A stretch of DNA of 64,000 bases, from positions 1 through 64,000 of the forward strand of contig BBXU01002910.1 in NCBI GenBank assembly GCA_001598975.1, given 5' to 3'. The DNA is from Parachlorella kessleri (taxonomy: Eukaryota > Chlorophyta > Trebouxiophyceae > Chlorellales > Chlorellaceae). The notes beneath the pieces are model-generated. The model was given only the letters and a program-made list of their open reading frames with translations, was not told the origin of the DNA and made no database searches. The first letter of the stretch is position 1, and every line of letters starts with the position of its first letter. Shown here piece by piece: positions 22,501 to 34,380 of the stretch. The position numbers and the translations under genes were made by a program.

Positions 22501-25500
22501 GCGCTGCAGTGCAGACTTGATACTGCATTAGAACTATCAGTACCTGGCCTCCTTGTGTGGTATTGGTCAACACGACAAGCCTTGTGAGCGTCACATGACA
22601 GACTTTAGGACACTTAGGACACGACTGAATGGGCACCATACCTGCCTTAGCAGCTGCGAGGCAAGCCATATGTGGAGCGGGCAAAATCCCACTGCTTCGC
22701 ACCTGACGACACCCCCAGAGGCGACAGCCTGCTTCTGCACGGAGGCAAAGACTTGCTTCACTGCCTCAAGCTGGCTTTGCAGCGTCTGCAACTCACGCTT
22801 GGACTCGCCCTCGAGGGACAGGTAGACCTGAGGCAGAATGATCGCTTTTCACCTCTACAGCTTTTTCGTGTGCAAGTTGTGTGCCTGCAAATCAGGGCAT
22901 CCGCTGGAGCCTGCAGCATGCTTGGCTATAGCTCTGGAAGCTCCTTCGCAGTAAACCTCCGCTTTATGCACGTTCTTGGCTTGGCAGCCTGGCCGCTTGG
23001 CTGACGTGCGTTGGCAGGGACCAACCCATATGCAGCTGTGCAAGGACTGCACAGCCCAGCTGTCGCTGCATTTCAGGGTCTTGCTAGACATGACTGGAAG
23101 CAAACACGGGTTCAAGTGTGAGGAGGTCGGCCCACCTGCTGACGCCGCTTCTTGGGCAACTGTGTGAGCACCTCGTTCTTCAGGCGGCGAACCATAACTG
23201 TCCCTTTCAGCAGCGCATTCAGCTCCCCAAGATTGCAGGCGCCCCCATACTTGTCGAAGCGGTTGCCCTGCAGAAAGAGACGTCAAACATCATTTGGCTT
23301 GGGACCGGTTTCTTGAAATGCGTAGGTTTGAGTACTTTGGAAGCACCGCTGGATCACTCCATTTCTTAGGCCGCAAGGAGAGCTCTGACGCAGCCATCAG
23401 CACTAGCGCACCGTGCAGTAGCGCTCCCCAAAGTGCTTCATTCTGAGGTTGGCACTAGGGACAAGCGCAGCAAGCTGCTGGAAGATCTCCTGCACCAAGC
23501 ATGTCTTAGCAGGAGTAAAAAACATCCGGCTGGGACAGGCAAGTTTGGCCAACCTGAGAAATACGCAAGTCCAGGAAAATGATTGCATTTGAAAAGCTCT
23601 CTTGCATAGGGCTGTTCCGGCTGCACAGCACAAGCGGAATCTCTCACCTTGGGTTTGTTGAGGGCAGGCGTGCCAGTCAGCAAAATGACCCGCTTGGCCT
23701 CTTTCAGCAGCGGCACCGTTGCTTTGGTCCGCTGAGCCTGCAGGTGAAAGGCGTTGCTCAGGCTCAGGCCGAGAAGAAGCGTTGCATCGACGACATTTGC
23801 CACGCCGTATATTCCATCATAACCAAACATTGAAGTAGCCTAGCAGTTGATTCTCAATTATTCATATGGTTCCTCTGACTACTAATAAGCTGCAGGGATA
23901 GCCTGGCATTTACCAGTGGGATGGAACTGCACACTGGTGACTGAACAAGGCTTGCCTGGTGGTCTTTGATGTAATGTGACTCATCCAGGATGACCATTTT
24001 GTACTTGCCCTCCAGGCCCTGCAGCAACCAGACAGGCCTGGCTTGACTGCCCGAGTAGACTTCAGACCAAGTTAAGCTGGCTTTGGCTTCGATCCCGCAC
24101 CTTAACAAGGCGTTCCTGCCTGACCAGTCTCGCTGGCCTACATGCATGCAGCAGCTCCACATCTGTCCAGCCACAAGCCCAGACAGGACAGCTACTAACC
24201 CAGTACGCACCAAAGCCCCCATCTCCCCAGCTCATTGCCCAGACCTTCTTGACTACGCACCATCTTGGGGACAAAGTTGTAAGAGACGATTAGGAACTGC
24301 AGGCCCTTCTGCGGCACCCGCTGGGCGTCCTTGTTGCTGTGGACTACATGTACATGGTCCTCGGTGACGCCCAGCCATCGGTGCAGCGCATCAGCCCACT
24401 GCTCTGTAGGTGGTTAAACCCAGGACAACCTCTCAGGTCCAGAGCAGTACAGCTTTGGCGGAGTTTGGCGGAATTTGCTGCCTAGGAGGTGTGGGTTCAA
24501 GGGCTGTGCAAACAATTGGCTTGGCTTTGACAGCATAAGAGAGCTCCTCCCTTTTAGCGCACCTCTGAGGGAGGAGGGGGCTATAACAAGGACGGGCCAC
24601 TCATCCCTGTACGCCGCTGCAATTGCAATGGCCTGCAAACGACAGAAAACGAGCCTTGCGTAAAGATAGGGTTGTTGGGAATGTGACACACACCTGAGAG
24701 TACCAGTCATATTATCCACAAGGCCAAAGTGTTGCTCCTTACTTGCAACAATCTGCACGCCATGAACCCATACCAACAGCGCCATCATCCTCACCCACCT
24801 GCACTGTCTTGCCGAGCCCCATCTCATCACCAACCAGCGCTCTCCCGCCATGCTTGAGAGCAAATTTTATTCCCTCCCGTTGAAAGGGCATGAGCTGGGT
24901 CTCCAGGTTATGGGGGATGTGGCAGTAGCGGTTGCTGTCATCAGGGGAAATCAGAGATGCCTGCCACAAGGGTGAACAAGAAATCACAGTCAACTGCTGC
25001 ATATGTAGTTGCTGGCTATGTCTGGAGCCAGCACGAAGGTCAGGCAACCTTTAGTGAGGCTTGCAATGAGGTGTTCCCCAATCAAAATCGGGCAGGAACA
25101 GGTAAATTTATACTTTTCACAAACAGGATTCATTCATGCTCAGCATCCTTGTGGCCATCAACGCAGCAGACAAAGTTTGGCAGCAGTACTCTCACCTGTA
25201 TGACAGACATGGGCACATGGTGCAAGGGCTCCACATTTACCCGCACCCCCTTGAGGCCCTGCAGTGCTTCCAGCACGCGGTCATGGTCGGCCATCGGGAA
25301 GCGCCACACGCGGGCTTTGGTGTCATAGGTACATTTCAGCCTGCAGCAGTTACCCACGGGGCACAGAACCTGAGGCGAAGCATTAAGAAGTCGCATCAGT
25401 TCCTTGCCTCCAATGAATAGCAAACTTAAGCCTCTGGAGGTCTATCATCTATGTAGCGCCACCCAAGTCCAACGTCAGTAAGGTATGGCATAGTGGCATT

Positions 25501-26737
25501 GACTGCCCCAACTGAAACCTTGGCATACCTGGTTAGAGCAGCTTTGACGGCATCATGGTAGCCAAGTTGCAGCTGCAGCTGCCTGTCATGGCCCAGTGTA
25601 AGCTGACCATGCATGAGCGGTCCCTGGCTGCTACCAGAGCCAGGACCCTGCTGATGCTGTTGCTGCTGCCTGCTGGAACTTGGTCCATGCTGCTGCTGTT
25701 GTTGCTGCTGCTGCCCATTCCCACTGGTTCGCCCTCCTGCTTAAGTGCAAGGAACAACTGCCAGGTTGTTGGTGGCTAAGTAAACCGGCTAACATAATCT
25801 CCAACACAGCGATGGAAGAACACTCGCACAGCATCACGATGGGTACACTCTCTGCAATGATACATGCATCCGAGCAGTACTCTCTGACGCCCCATCTGCA
25901 CTGTCCTCACTCAAAGGCGCGTATGCCTGTCTTTCAAGAAAGCAACGCACCTGATGGCGCCTGCCTTTCACTTCCATATGCCTGCTGTGTTGCCGCCTGG
26001 TTATGATGGTCCTGCAACTGCTGCACACTGAAAGGGTTTGACACTCCAACAGCCTGATGCATCCCATGACTAGTGAAGCCCCCTCTGCCAGAGTTGGGCT
26101 GGCTGCGCCCGGCCACTGCAGTCGCCTGCTGCTGTCCATGCTGCATGGTATGAGGCTCACACGGCCCGGACACAGGGGCTGCCACAAGTGGTTGCTGCTG
26201 CTGCCCTGCGCCTCGCTGGGCACCTCCCGACAGTCTTGATGGCTGGTAGTGCACGGTTGTGGGAACTGTGCCATGGGCGGGCCCGTCCAGAGCACCAGCA
26301 CCCTGTGGCTGTTGGAGCTGCTGCTGTGGAACAACCCCTGGATGCTGGTGTTGGCCACCAATAGTTTGGGCGTCGCGGCCGCCACTGGGCTGAGCCACCT
26401 GCCCAAAGTCCCCAGAACCTGCGCCGCCCCGCCAGAACAGCGACCTTGTGCCAGCTGCCTCTGCGCTGGGGCCTGCTGCTAACGGCTCGTACTCCACTGT
26501 GGCAGGCTGCGCTCCGGCCAATCTGAAAGAACGGGCACTAACTGGCAGAGCACTACTGAACCCAGGCGGCCCTGCGTGTTGGGCCTTTTGCTTGTTGGCC
26601 TGGGCTGCCTGAGCCTCTTGGGCATCCCTGCAGCTAAGGAACAACGTCCGTTCTACGGTCCTTACTAGCAGCTGGGGAGGCCCGTGTGTTGCTTACCAGT
26701 TTATTGTGGCAAAAAAAGCGTCATCGTCCTCCCACAT
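19574..26737 (-). CDS. SMARCAL1-type annealing helicase with PIP box
   Basis: A long multi-exon SNF2 protein. Exon 1 (26737-26697) codes MWEDDDAFFATIN and joins exon 2 (from 26627), which starts DAQEAQAAQANKQKAQ. A Gln/Gly-rich linker follows. A HARP-like domain lies near 25130-25400 (KARVWRFPMADHDRVLEAL). The ATPase lies at about 24900-20900: LMPFQREGIKFALKHGGR, GDEMGLGKTVQ (motif I), VLVIAPSSLR, MVILDESHYIKD (DESH box), KRVILLTGTPALNKP, then LLFAHHTVLLDAV and ADRAHRIGQASSVNVYF of the second lobe. The final exon is Gln/Pro-rich and contains QSKINSFF, a PCNA-interacting motif (20389-20366). SMARCAL1 and ZRANB3 reanneal RPA-coated DNA at stalled forks. The HARP domain indicates SMARCAL1; the PIP box recalls ZRANB3. 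I did not resolve every exon border. Confidence 0.88.
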
Positions 26738-27683
26738 GCTCTTTCCTCGGAATGAGATCTGCCTGCCACGTTCAAATGAATGATGTCTTGCAACTTTTCC
26801 TGGAGTAGACGAAGGCTCTCTAACAGAACATTGCAAAAAGCGTGCCAAGCGTGAAATGCTCACAGAGGGCGCCACATCATGTGGCAAGGCCTGGGCAAGG
26901 CTGGGTGGGTATGTGTCTTCCTTCCATTAGGCGTCTTCGAGGACCAAGCAATGGGAAGAGCCCAATGTACGCCCAGGTCTGTGCCGTGGCAAAGCCGGGA
27001 CATGGCGGCTCATCAGTTCAGTGATATACAGCATACATATTCTGCTTACGCCCGACCACTTGCTGTGCATTGTTGCTGTCAAAGACTTTGTGAGCAAATC
27101 GGCTACATACAGTGAAAGTGCAGGTCGAGCTCACCAGGATGCGGCAGGGATTCACCCCAATATTCCCCCTTCCTGCCCATCCTTCCACAAGGACAAAACA
27201 GTATGTTACCAAGGTGCGATCCCTTGACACACAAGTTAAGGATTAACTTAAGGTGGGAAACATGCCCATTGGCCACACTAACAACTTAGTGCTCGTCGCC
27301 AGCCAGCAACAGCCACGCCCAGAGTTGGGGTTAATAAGTCCATGTGCTCCAGTACCAAGGTAGGTTTGACGCACTTTTGGAAGAAGAAGCTTCCCTATGA
27401 GACATGGCAAAAAAAGGCAGACTGACAGTGCGAAGCTGTACTTGGACGCAAGCTCAATGATACAACAGACTTGCTGCTGTCGCTTCTGCACCCTGCCAGC
27501 TCAAGACAAACCACCAGCGGCCGCCTTCAGGCGCCCGTATGACGAATGGGGTGGTAGCTCAAAGCAGTTTCAGGGTGCCTTGCAGCCTAAAACACTGGCT
27601 GCCAGCTTAGAAAAGGCCTCCTGCTGGGCACTTCCGCCAAAGCTGCGTGTGCTCTACACCTTGTCAAGCCGGGACCCTCGGCC
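26738..27683. other. Intergenic, no gene recognised
   Basis: This region lies upstream of the SMARCAL1-like start and downstream of the NDUFB4-like stop. Short open frames are present but none has a recognisable motif or consistent splice context. The helicase promoter should be at its left end. Confidence 0.4.
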
Positions 27684-28381
27684 TCATTCCTCACTGTATC
27701 CCCAGAACGGCCTCTTGCTCCGGTGGGCAACTTCATCAGACTTATCAAACTCCTTCACGCTGCACGGCAAGTACAGACAAATACGTGTTGCTGTTAAGTC
27801 TTCCAGTCCTCAGTTGATCCGGCTGCTTCACTAAAGCAGCTGCCCAAGCTAGCAAGCCTTGGAAGCAACACAGAGACCCATTGACGTTGCAGTAGAAAGC
27901 GGGGGACATAGCACAGCTGTGGGTGGCACAGTACTGTCCACGTAGGGAGCTTGCTCTCTGCGCCCCACGAAGTACGTACCACACAGAGTAGACGAAATAT
28001 GGGAAGGCAAAGGCCCAGAGGCCTATGTTTGCCAGCGTCTTGCCATCCCACTTAAACTCGTTCTCCACGTGCTCCCTGCGGGTTGCCCAGTCCTCCACAA
28101 ACTTGTTGGACTTCACAGGGAGGTCACCTGCAGGGTCAATTCTTCCCGTTGCAGCTGATCCCAAAGGCGGAAGCGCAACAAAGAGTTCAGCACTGTCTTT
28201 CCTGCAAATCGCTTCTGCTGATGCTGGCACGCCTGCCCCAGCCGGCTTCCCAGCTGCCTGAGGCTGCTTCTGAGGCTTCCTGACATAGCGAATCACTTCA
28301 GGTGGGCTGAACCCACCCAAAGACCAGCAAGGGTCCGGTCCAGACTCAAAGCAGGGAGCGAAAACTATGAGCTTCTCCGCA
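27684..28381 (-). CDS. Complex I subunit NDUFB4-like (plant type), 5' end unresolved
   Basis: Two exons are visible. The larger (about 28381-27976) codes a variable region, then VKSNKFVEDWATRREHVENE, FKWDGKTLANIGLWAFAFP and a short hydrophobic segment YFVYSVWY. The last exon (about 27752-27684) codes EFDKSDEVAHRSKRPFWGY and ends SEE. This matches the short plant NDUFB4 homologue: RFIEDW, R-E-x-x-E, F-x-W, one membrane helix, then an acidic-basic tail. NDUFB4 is an accessory subunit of the membrane arm of mitochondrial NADH dehydrogenase. The frame runs upstream into about 85 residues (SPPEVIRYVRKPQKQP, then Ala/Gly-rich) that plant homologues lack. No ATG occurs in that exon and it begins after a TTACAG, so a first exon upstream is expected but not found. 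Confidence 0.72.
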
Positions 28382-29797
28382 AGCAGCTGTAACTAATACA
28401 CTCCTGATCAAGTCTACTGCCTTTTGGATCAAGTGATGTAACAGCAAGGTGTTCTGGCGGGGTGTCCCTCCCGGGTTGCTCTTACTCATATAAAGCATTT
28501 TTTTTGCTTTCTCAGCTTTGAGATGCTGGTAAAGTTAGAATGGCCTTACGCTCATGACGGGGCAAGACTGCTGGACGGGTTGCCATTGAGGCCCAAGCTG
28601 GTGGCCTCGTTCACCCTGTCAAGAAGGGTTGAAGAAGGGCAAGGAGTGGGAATGGGGGTTGGAATGCTGCCAGCGATTGAATTGCATACTCAGGCACTCT
28701 GGCACACTCCGGTGAGAGGCCCTGGCCCTCCTGAGCTATGGCCTCGGGCGTGGCTATGCCAGCTGGCTATGACATCCACGCCCAGAACAAGTCCACTCAG
28801 GGACCACGGAACAACGCTTACGGTGCTGAAGGTCTGCCATAACACAGCACTCAGGGTTACAGACTGGCAAACCTGGACAGCGCCCCTAACCAGCGGCAGC
28901 TGGGCAGAAGGCCACCACACGCAGCTGGGCAGAATGCTTCCACGCGGAACAGAGAGAGCCTTACGTAGGAGTCCAGGTTCAGCATGTGGCACAACTGGGT
29001 CCACAATGAGGTTGCCATCTGCACAGATTGATAACAGCATGCTGGGATCACAAACTGGCCGCCACCGCCATAAACAACATTTGTCATGTCAAAAGAGGCG
29101 AGGAAGAACTTAAGGCAGAACTGATATGTCCATATTTTGCTGGCCCACAATCAAAACGCCAGCCTGGCAGACCATTTGCAACTCGTAAAGTTTAGTGTGA
29201 TCAGGTCACCACATATATACAGAATAGTCACCATCACTGTCGCAACTCAGGCCGAGTTGCACAGCCAAGGTCCAAGCCTGGTTAGTAGAATACATGTCGG
29301 TTTGTCCACACGCCACATCGTCGCCCAAGCATCATGCAGGGTTGCCTTGGTTTACCCTCCCCGCCATGCCCTCGCTCCTTCCACCGCACAGCAGCTTCCA
29401 TCGATCAGGACTGCTGAATGCCTGTCCGTCCGAGCAGGCCAAGCTGACCTGGCCTCCTTATGATACCATGGCATTTGCCACAGCTTACGCGACAGAGCTG
29501 TTGGTCATACCACTGGCCGCTGCCTGCGCTGGGTGGGGCGCTACCTGCCCAGCTGGCAGCACCGTTGAAGGGGTGGCGGCGGTAACCTGCAACCAAGCAA
29601 AGGACGTGGGCCTGCGGTTGGGCAGTGTTCATGGGAGGGACTTCTGAGGAGTCACAACCCAGACGACTAGACAACGCAGACCTGTGAGGTGGCTAGAGGT
29701 CTAACCTTGCGCCTTTGCTCTGCTCGAATGCCCGCTAGATAGCAGCACGCTGTTGATGACGCCTGCAGTGAAGGCCTCATAAACCAGCTTGCATTGA
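28382..29797. other. Unresolved region; possible minus-strand exons
   Basis: No complete gene model is supported. A minus-strand frame at about 28965-29050 reads MLLSICADGNLIVDPVVPHA and ends at a GTAAGG donor, so it may be an exon of an unrecognised gene or a 5' exon of the NDUFB4-like gene. Other frames look like chance. Confidence 0.25.
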
Positions 29798-32105
29798 CTA
29801 CTCCCGAGCACTCACTTGCAGCTGCTGCCACACATTGAGAGCCGCGCGTGTCCGCCGCATCATGTCGCTTCCCTCGCTCAACCCCGCCTCCTCCACGCCC
29901 CGCTTTGTTCCCGTGAGCCCGCTGCCGCCCCTGATTGCCTGCCTGGGTGCTGCACCTGGGCCCGCTCCAAAAGTAGCCGGCGCAGCGCCATCAGCAGCCG
30001 CGGCCGCTATTGGCGCACGCCTCGCAGCAGTGGCGGATGCAGCCACAGGCGCTCCGCCTCCGGTAACGCCGCCAGAGCCGGATCCTGAGGCCCTGCCGCC
30101 ACTGCCGCCGTTACCACCGACCGCGGGCGCTGCCGATGGCTGCGCGCGGGGGCTTGCAGCTGCAGCTGCTGCTGCCTTGCCTGCCATGGCACGCAGGTTA
30201 CTCGCTGAGCCCACGTGGTAGAAAGGGGAGTTGACGGTCTCGGCGGGAACGTGCATGCCGGCAGCGGCGGCAGCTGCGGCGCCGGCGGCCACTATCACTT
30301 TGTCGGGTGGTAGCACCTGGAGCTGAGCGGCTAGGGCGTTCACCTGGGCCTCAGCACGGCGTACCATGTCACAAGTCACCTGCAGCAGCCATGGTTTATT
30401 GGAGCGCACACCGTAGCGAGGGGTGTGAGGGGCCCCAGACCGCAGTAACAAGAACTGACCATGCGCTGCACGTCAAACTGGTCACCGAAGAGTTCAGCTT
30501 GTACCTGCCAAAACCCTACTTAACAATGACCACTGGGGGCTCAACAGCAGCCAAATCATACAGTTTGCAATGAGAGACAGCAACACAAGAAAACACATAC
30601 CAAAATCCATGGAAAGGAAGCAAGCAAGATGAGCGCACCTCACACCAGTGGTCGAAAGTCGCAGGTGCAACTAAATAAGCACATACCTCTACTGAGCAGA
30701 AGGGCTGTGACAGGAGGTTCTCCAGGTGTGGCGCTCTTAATAGCAGCCCCGTACGCTTATGATGTTTCTTCAAAATCTGCATGCAGGCACGCAAAGCCAG
30801 TAAGGCCACTGTTGTACAGCGTGCGACAGCAGGCTTATCTAGCTGAATTGGCAATCCATCACCGTACCCGCGCCAGCGACTTGCTGCACAATCGTTGGAG
30901 CTTGGTAGAAGTGGTGCGCAGTGCCGCATGAGCTTCATAAAATACATATTCACCAGCACTCCTGATGAGCTGTCATTGCGCGTGGCAGCACCAGCCACCA
31001 CAATCTCCCCATGCTTGCTTGGGCTTTGGTTGCCATATTCCAGCCACCCTGACCACAACACCTCAAGGGATCGATTCCCCTTTCTGGAGCCCGGGCCCGA
31101 GGCTCAGCACAGGCATAGCGAAAGGGAGCGCACCTTAACCAGGCCTGTATACGCCAGGATGCTCCAATGCAGCAACAGGAGCAGTTCGCCATGGAAGTCC
31201 ACAAACGCCTTGTACGCCTCCTGCAGCTCCTCTGGCTTCGTTGCCCGGACAGCCTGCAGTAGGTTGGTCAATGAGGGCCATCATCACAGGATCAGTAGTG
31301 TGAGGTTGGCACCGCCTGATTGCGGGATCTTGGCTGCTACGATGCTGGGCCAGTGGAAGTGGCAAGGCAAGGCCTCGGAAGAGCGAGGTGGTTGGCGTTG
31401 GCTTTGCTCGGATAGAGCAAACATGCAGCCCCGGTCAGCTGGAGTGCTTGCTAAATGGTCCAGGCTCCTTGGCACAAGGCTAAAGCTAGCTGGCACGAAT
31501 GCTGCCTTGGCACTTTACAGGTTGTCAGACCTAACGAAAGCTAACATTGTCCAACGCAATAGCAACCCTCTGGCATCCTTGGGCTGAGCCACCCCCAGAA
31601 TTCCTGGCATGCACGATGCTCGTCGTCGCCAACCCACCTTCTCCTCCAGGGTTCCCAGCTTGATGACATTCAGCTCTTCTTTCTCAATATAGGAGTCATT
31701 CAGCTTCTGAACATCCTCGGTGATGGTCCGCATGAAGGCTTCCTCCTGCTCATCTAATTGCTGCTGCGCCTGCTGCGCATCATCATCCTCTTGCTGCTGC
31801 CGTTGTTGCTCCTCCTCATCTAACCGCTGCTGCTGTTGTGCCTCGTTCTCCTCCTCTTCTCGCTGCTGCTGCCACACACGTGAATCTCCAGGAGGTCCTC
31901 CCACAACTGCTGCACTCCCTGCCTCACCTTGCCCAACAACTGCAGCTGCAGCTGCTGCAGCTTCTGTTGGAAGTTGTGGCAAGTTTGCAAGTCCTTCACA
32001 GGCACCGTCTGCCGCATTAACCCCTGGGTGGAGTGCAGGCCCAACCACTGCGGCGGCTTTGTCAAGTGGTCCCTCATCGCCTACAGCCAGGTCACGCCCG
32101 TCCTC

Positions 32106-32161
<56 letters not shown>

Positions 32162-32644
32162 GTACGTCTGGCTGGCTGCTTGGCTGCGAGTCCTGGCTGG
32201 CCTGAGAGTCAAAGTCACCGCCCCTGTTTGGAATACGTTTCAGTGACTTCTTCAGCTGCTTGTCTGCAAGCAAAACAAAGCATTTTGTCGGCAACACTTT
32301 CATACACCTCACACTCGTGGGACTGCGTCCAGATAAGCGTGAATAAGAGTTTATCAGAGCAAAGGAGAAGCACCAGCCGCGTATAGACAGGCTCCCTCTG
32401 TTACTAAGGGTTCTTCTTGTGCCAAGAGGCAGGCACCTCCCTACAGCAAGACCTCATTGCATCAGAGCGGCGCAAGCGAGGTCAGCAGCAGCTTACCCAA
32501 GGATCAACTCGTTTCTACCAAGCCAGGAAGGCAACAACAGAATACCATCAAGAAGGCTGTACGAAGCGACTTACAAAGGGCAAAAAGGTCTGCAAGGTCT
32601 GGCAACTCTTCAGCAGAGTTTCGCAGAACCGAGGCAAACTTCAT
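29798..32644 (-). CDS. SPX-domain protein with polyglutamine insert
   Basis: Six exons (32644-32575, 32263-31638, 31253-31134, 30776-30687, 30504-30460, 30379-29798) join in frame to about 510 residues. The SPX domain, a sensor of inositol pyrophosphates in phosphate signalling, starts MKFASVLRNSAEELPDL, continues YKQLKKSLKRIPN, then EEAFMRTITEDVQKLNDSY, VDFHGELLLLLHWSILAYTG and LVKILKKHHKRTGLLLRAP. The lysine clusters YKQLKK and KILKKHHKR correspond to the phosphate-binding surface. Between the first helices and the long helix sits about 180 residues of disordered sequence, including about 18-19 consecutive glutamines and further Gln/Glu runs. After the domain comes an Ala/Gly-rich tail ending NVWQQLQVSARE. 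A GTGAGT at the QLQ codon could instead splice to more exons. No RING, EXS, MFS or VTC domain is seen. Confidence 0.85.
32106..32160. repeat. CTG/CAG trinucleotide tract coding polyGln
   Basis: An almost pure CTG run on the plus strand reads as CAG glutamine codons in exon 2 of the SPX gene. It is likely to vary in length between strains. Confidence 0.9.
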
Positions 32645-33104
32645 CGTGGCAGTGTCTCCACAAACGCTTCAGATGCCCCCGGGTCCACCTTCGTCTGCAA
32701 CCATCCAGTGCAGGCCACTGGTGCCAGGTCGACTGCATGTCACCGCCTAGCAAAACACAACATAAGACATCCAGCCGTGCACTCGAAGCATGTGCTATCA
32801 TGAAACCTTAATCTGCACAGCACATTCGTTCACCATGGGCACAGGGAACCTCACCTGCGTTTAGCTCACGGGCCTTACTTTAAGACTGTAAGAGTGGAGG
32901 TAACGATGCAGTATATTTGGCATATTTTGTTGCTGGGCACGTGCTCCCTAAATCCCTGTCCGCAGGCAGCGACTGTCCGTCCTGGCGGGGAGGACCTGTG
33001 GCGTTTACTAGGCAGGAGAAACCCTGTTCTGATGTTGATATTCATTGATATCCAGTGCCGGGTGTAGTGCACTACTGTATTATGGTACCTTGGTACAGAC
33101 CTGC
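32645..33104. other. Upstream region of the SPX gene
   Basis: No exon is supported. The stretch should hold the SPX gene promoter and the 3' end of whatever lies to its right. Confidence 0.35.
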
Positions 33105-34209
33105 CTAAAGCATGCAACAGGCAAGGCGTAAGGGAGCACCTCGCAGCAGGAGAGCAATAGAGTCGTTCACACAAGGCAGCGCCGCCGTGGCGGTGGCGGC
33201 CGTCTTGAGTGCCCCAGCACCCCAGGGGTCATCCAGGGATACTTGATCGAAGTTTTGTTGATTGTAGGGAGTGCACAACGACAGCAGGGCAGGGGGCAAT
33301 TCTGCGTCAACATAGGCTTCACTGTGGTAGGTGGTGCAGAGGGTAGGTAGGTGCAGCTAGTGTGAACTAGGTCTGTTGGTTGCAAGGTATGCTCTGGGTT
33401 TGTTTGGGTCTGAGCCAGCAGGTCTGTCCCTGAAAGGGAGAAGGCGAGAAGGGGAGCTACATATCGCACCTGTGCACTTGCAACACTGCTGGCAGCGGCA
33501 TCTGTTATTGGTGGCCGGCAGTGAGGGGTGAAAGGTACTGGCAGGGCTGGAGCGGTAATGCAAGCTCCCGTATACATAATGCTCTCTGTAGGCTGGCGGT
33601 GGTTTGGCACCTTTTAGATGAGCTGTAAGCTTGCTTGAGTGGGCGATCAGGTTGCAAATCGCTGCTGGCGCACCGCACCTGCTGTGAAACACTCAACGCA
33701 TGACGATACCCATTGAAAGTTGAACGGGCACTAGACCGGGTGCCACACAATGCGGCATCTTCCTCTAATTTTATATATGAAGTGCAGCACCTTCCCTGTC
33801 ACTGCACCCGGCTGTCACGCTTTCTCCCCTGCCACTTGCTTGTTTCAGCTGTTACACACACATTGACCTTGCCGGATGTCCACCGCTGCGCTAAACTTCA
33901 AGGCAGGACCCCTTAAGTAAAATCTGCAGCACCTTACTGCGACGCCGCGTACCAAGTGATGCAGCTATTCAAGGCCGCTTGCCCTTGCGCCAAGTGAGCC
34001 CAACTGGCACTAAAGGCCCCCATTTGTAACACCTCAGACTTGGAAAGTGGCGGCCAGCCGCAGGCTGTGTAGCGAGGAGTGCGCTGTACACCTCCGCAAC
34101 CTCCCTGGCCTGGAGAATGTGCCCCAGCGTACAAAACCATGAGCGGCTTTCTACTAGGCAACCCATCCCTGCCACCCCTGGCCACGTCAGTGTCATAGTT
34201 GGCCCCCAC
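33105..34209 (-). other. Possible exons of an unrecognised minus-strand gene
   Basis: Three minus-strand frames look coding but I could not join them. At about 34150-34035, GHILQAREVAEVYSALLATQ leads to PAAGRHFPSL. At about 33910-33860, GPALKFSAAVDIRQG ends at a GTCAAT donor. At 33340-33105, SEAYVDAELPPALLSLCTPY continues to QQNFDQVSLDDPWGAGALKT and a TAG stop at 33105. They lie downstream of the Sm G gene. The family is not recognised and these may belong to more than one gene, or be partly chance. Confidence 0.3.
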
Positions 34210-34380
34210 CTAAGCCGCGTGAGGTCATCCCTTTGCCAAGGCCTCTCAAACTGGCAGTTTCACCTCGCACTGGCATCTATATGGCAACAGCTCCCCGGCC
34301 AGCCCCGGCTCCCCAGCACTGCTGAATGGGCAGCTGTTAGCCTCGTTTGCCTCCCTGCCTTCCGTGTAGAGCAGGCAAGG

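Noticed and set aside
28523..29113. Plus-strand 196-codon open frame
   Set aside because: It has no recognisable motif and low-complexity, non-protein-like composition. It is probably a chance frame in G/C-rich DNA.
31720..32205. Plus-strand Cys/Ser-rich frame
   Set aside because: It is the antisense of the Gln/Glu-rich insert in the SPX gene, and CAG repeats read as Cys/Ala/Leu runs on the other strand.
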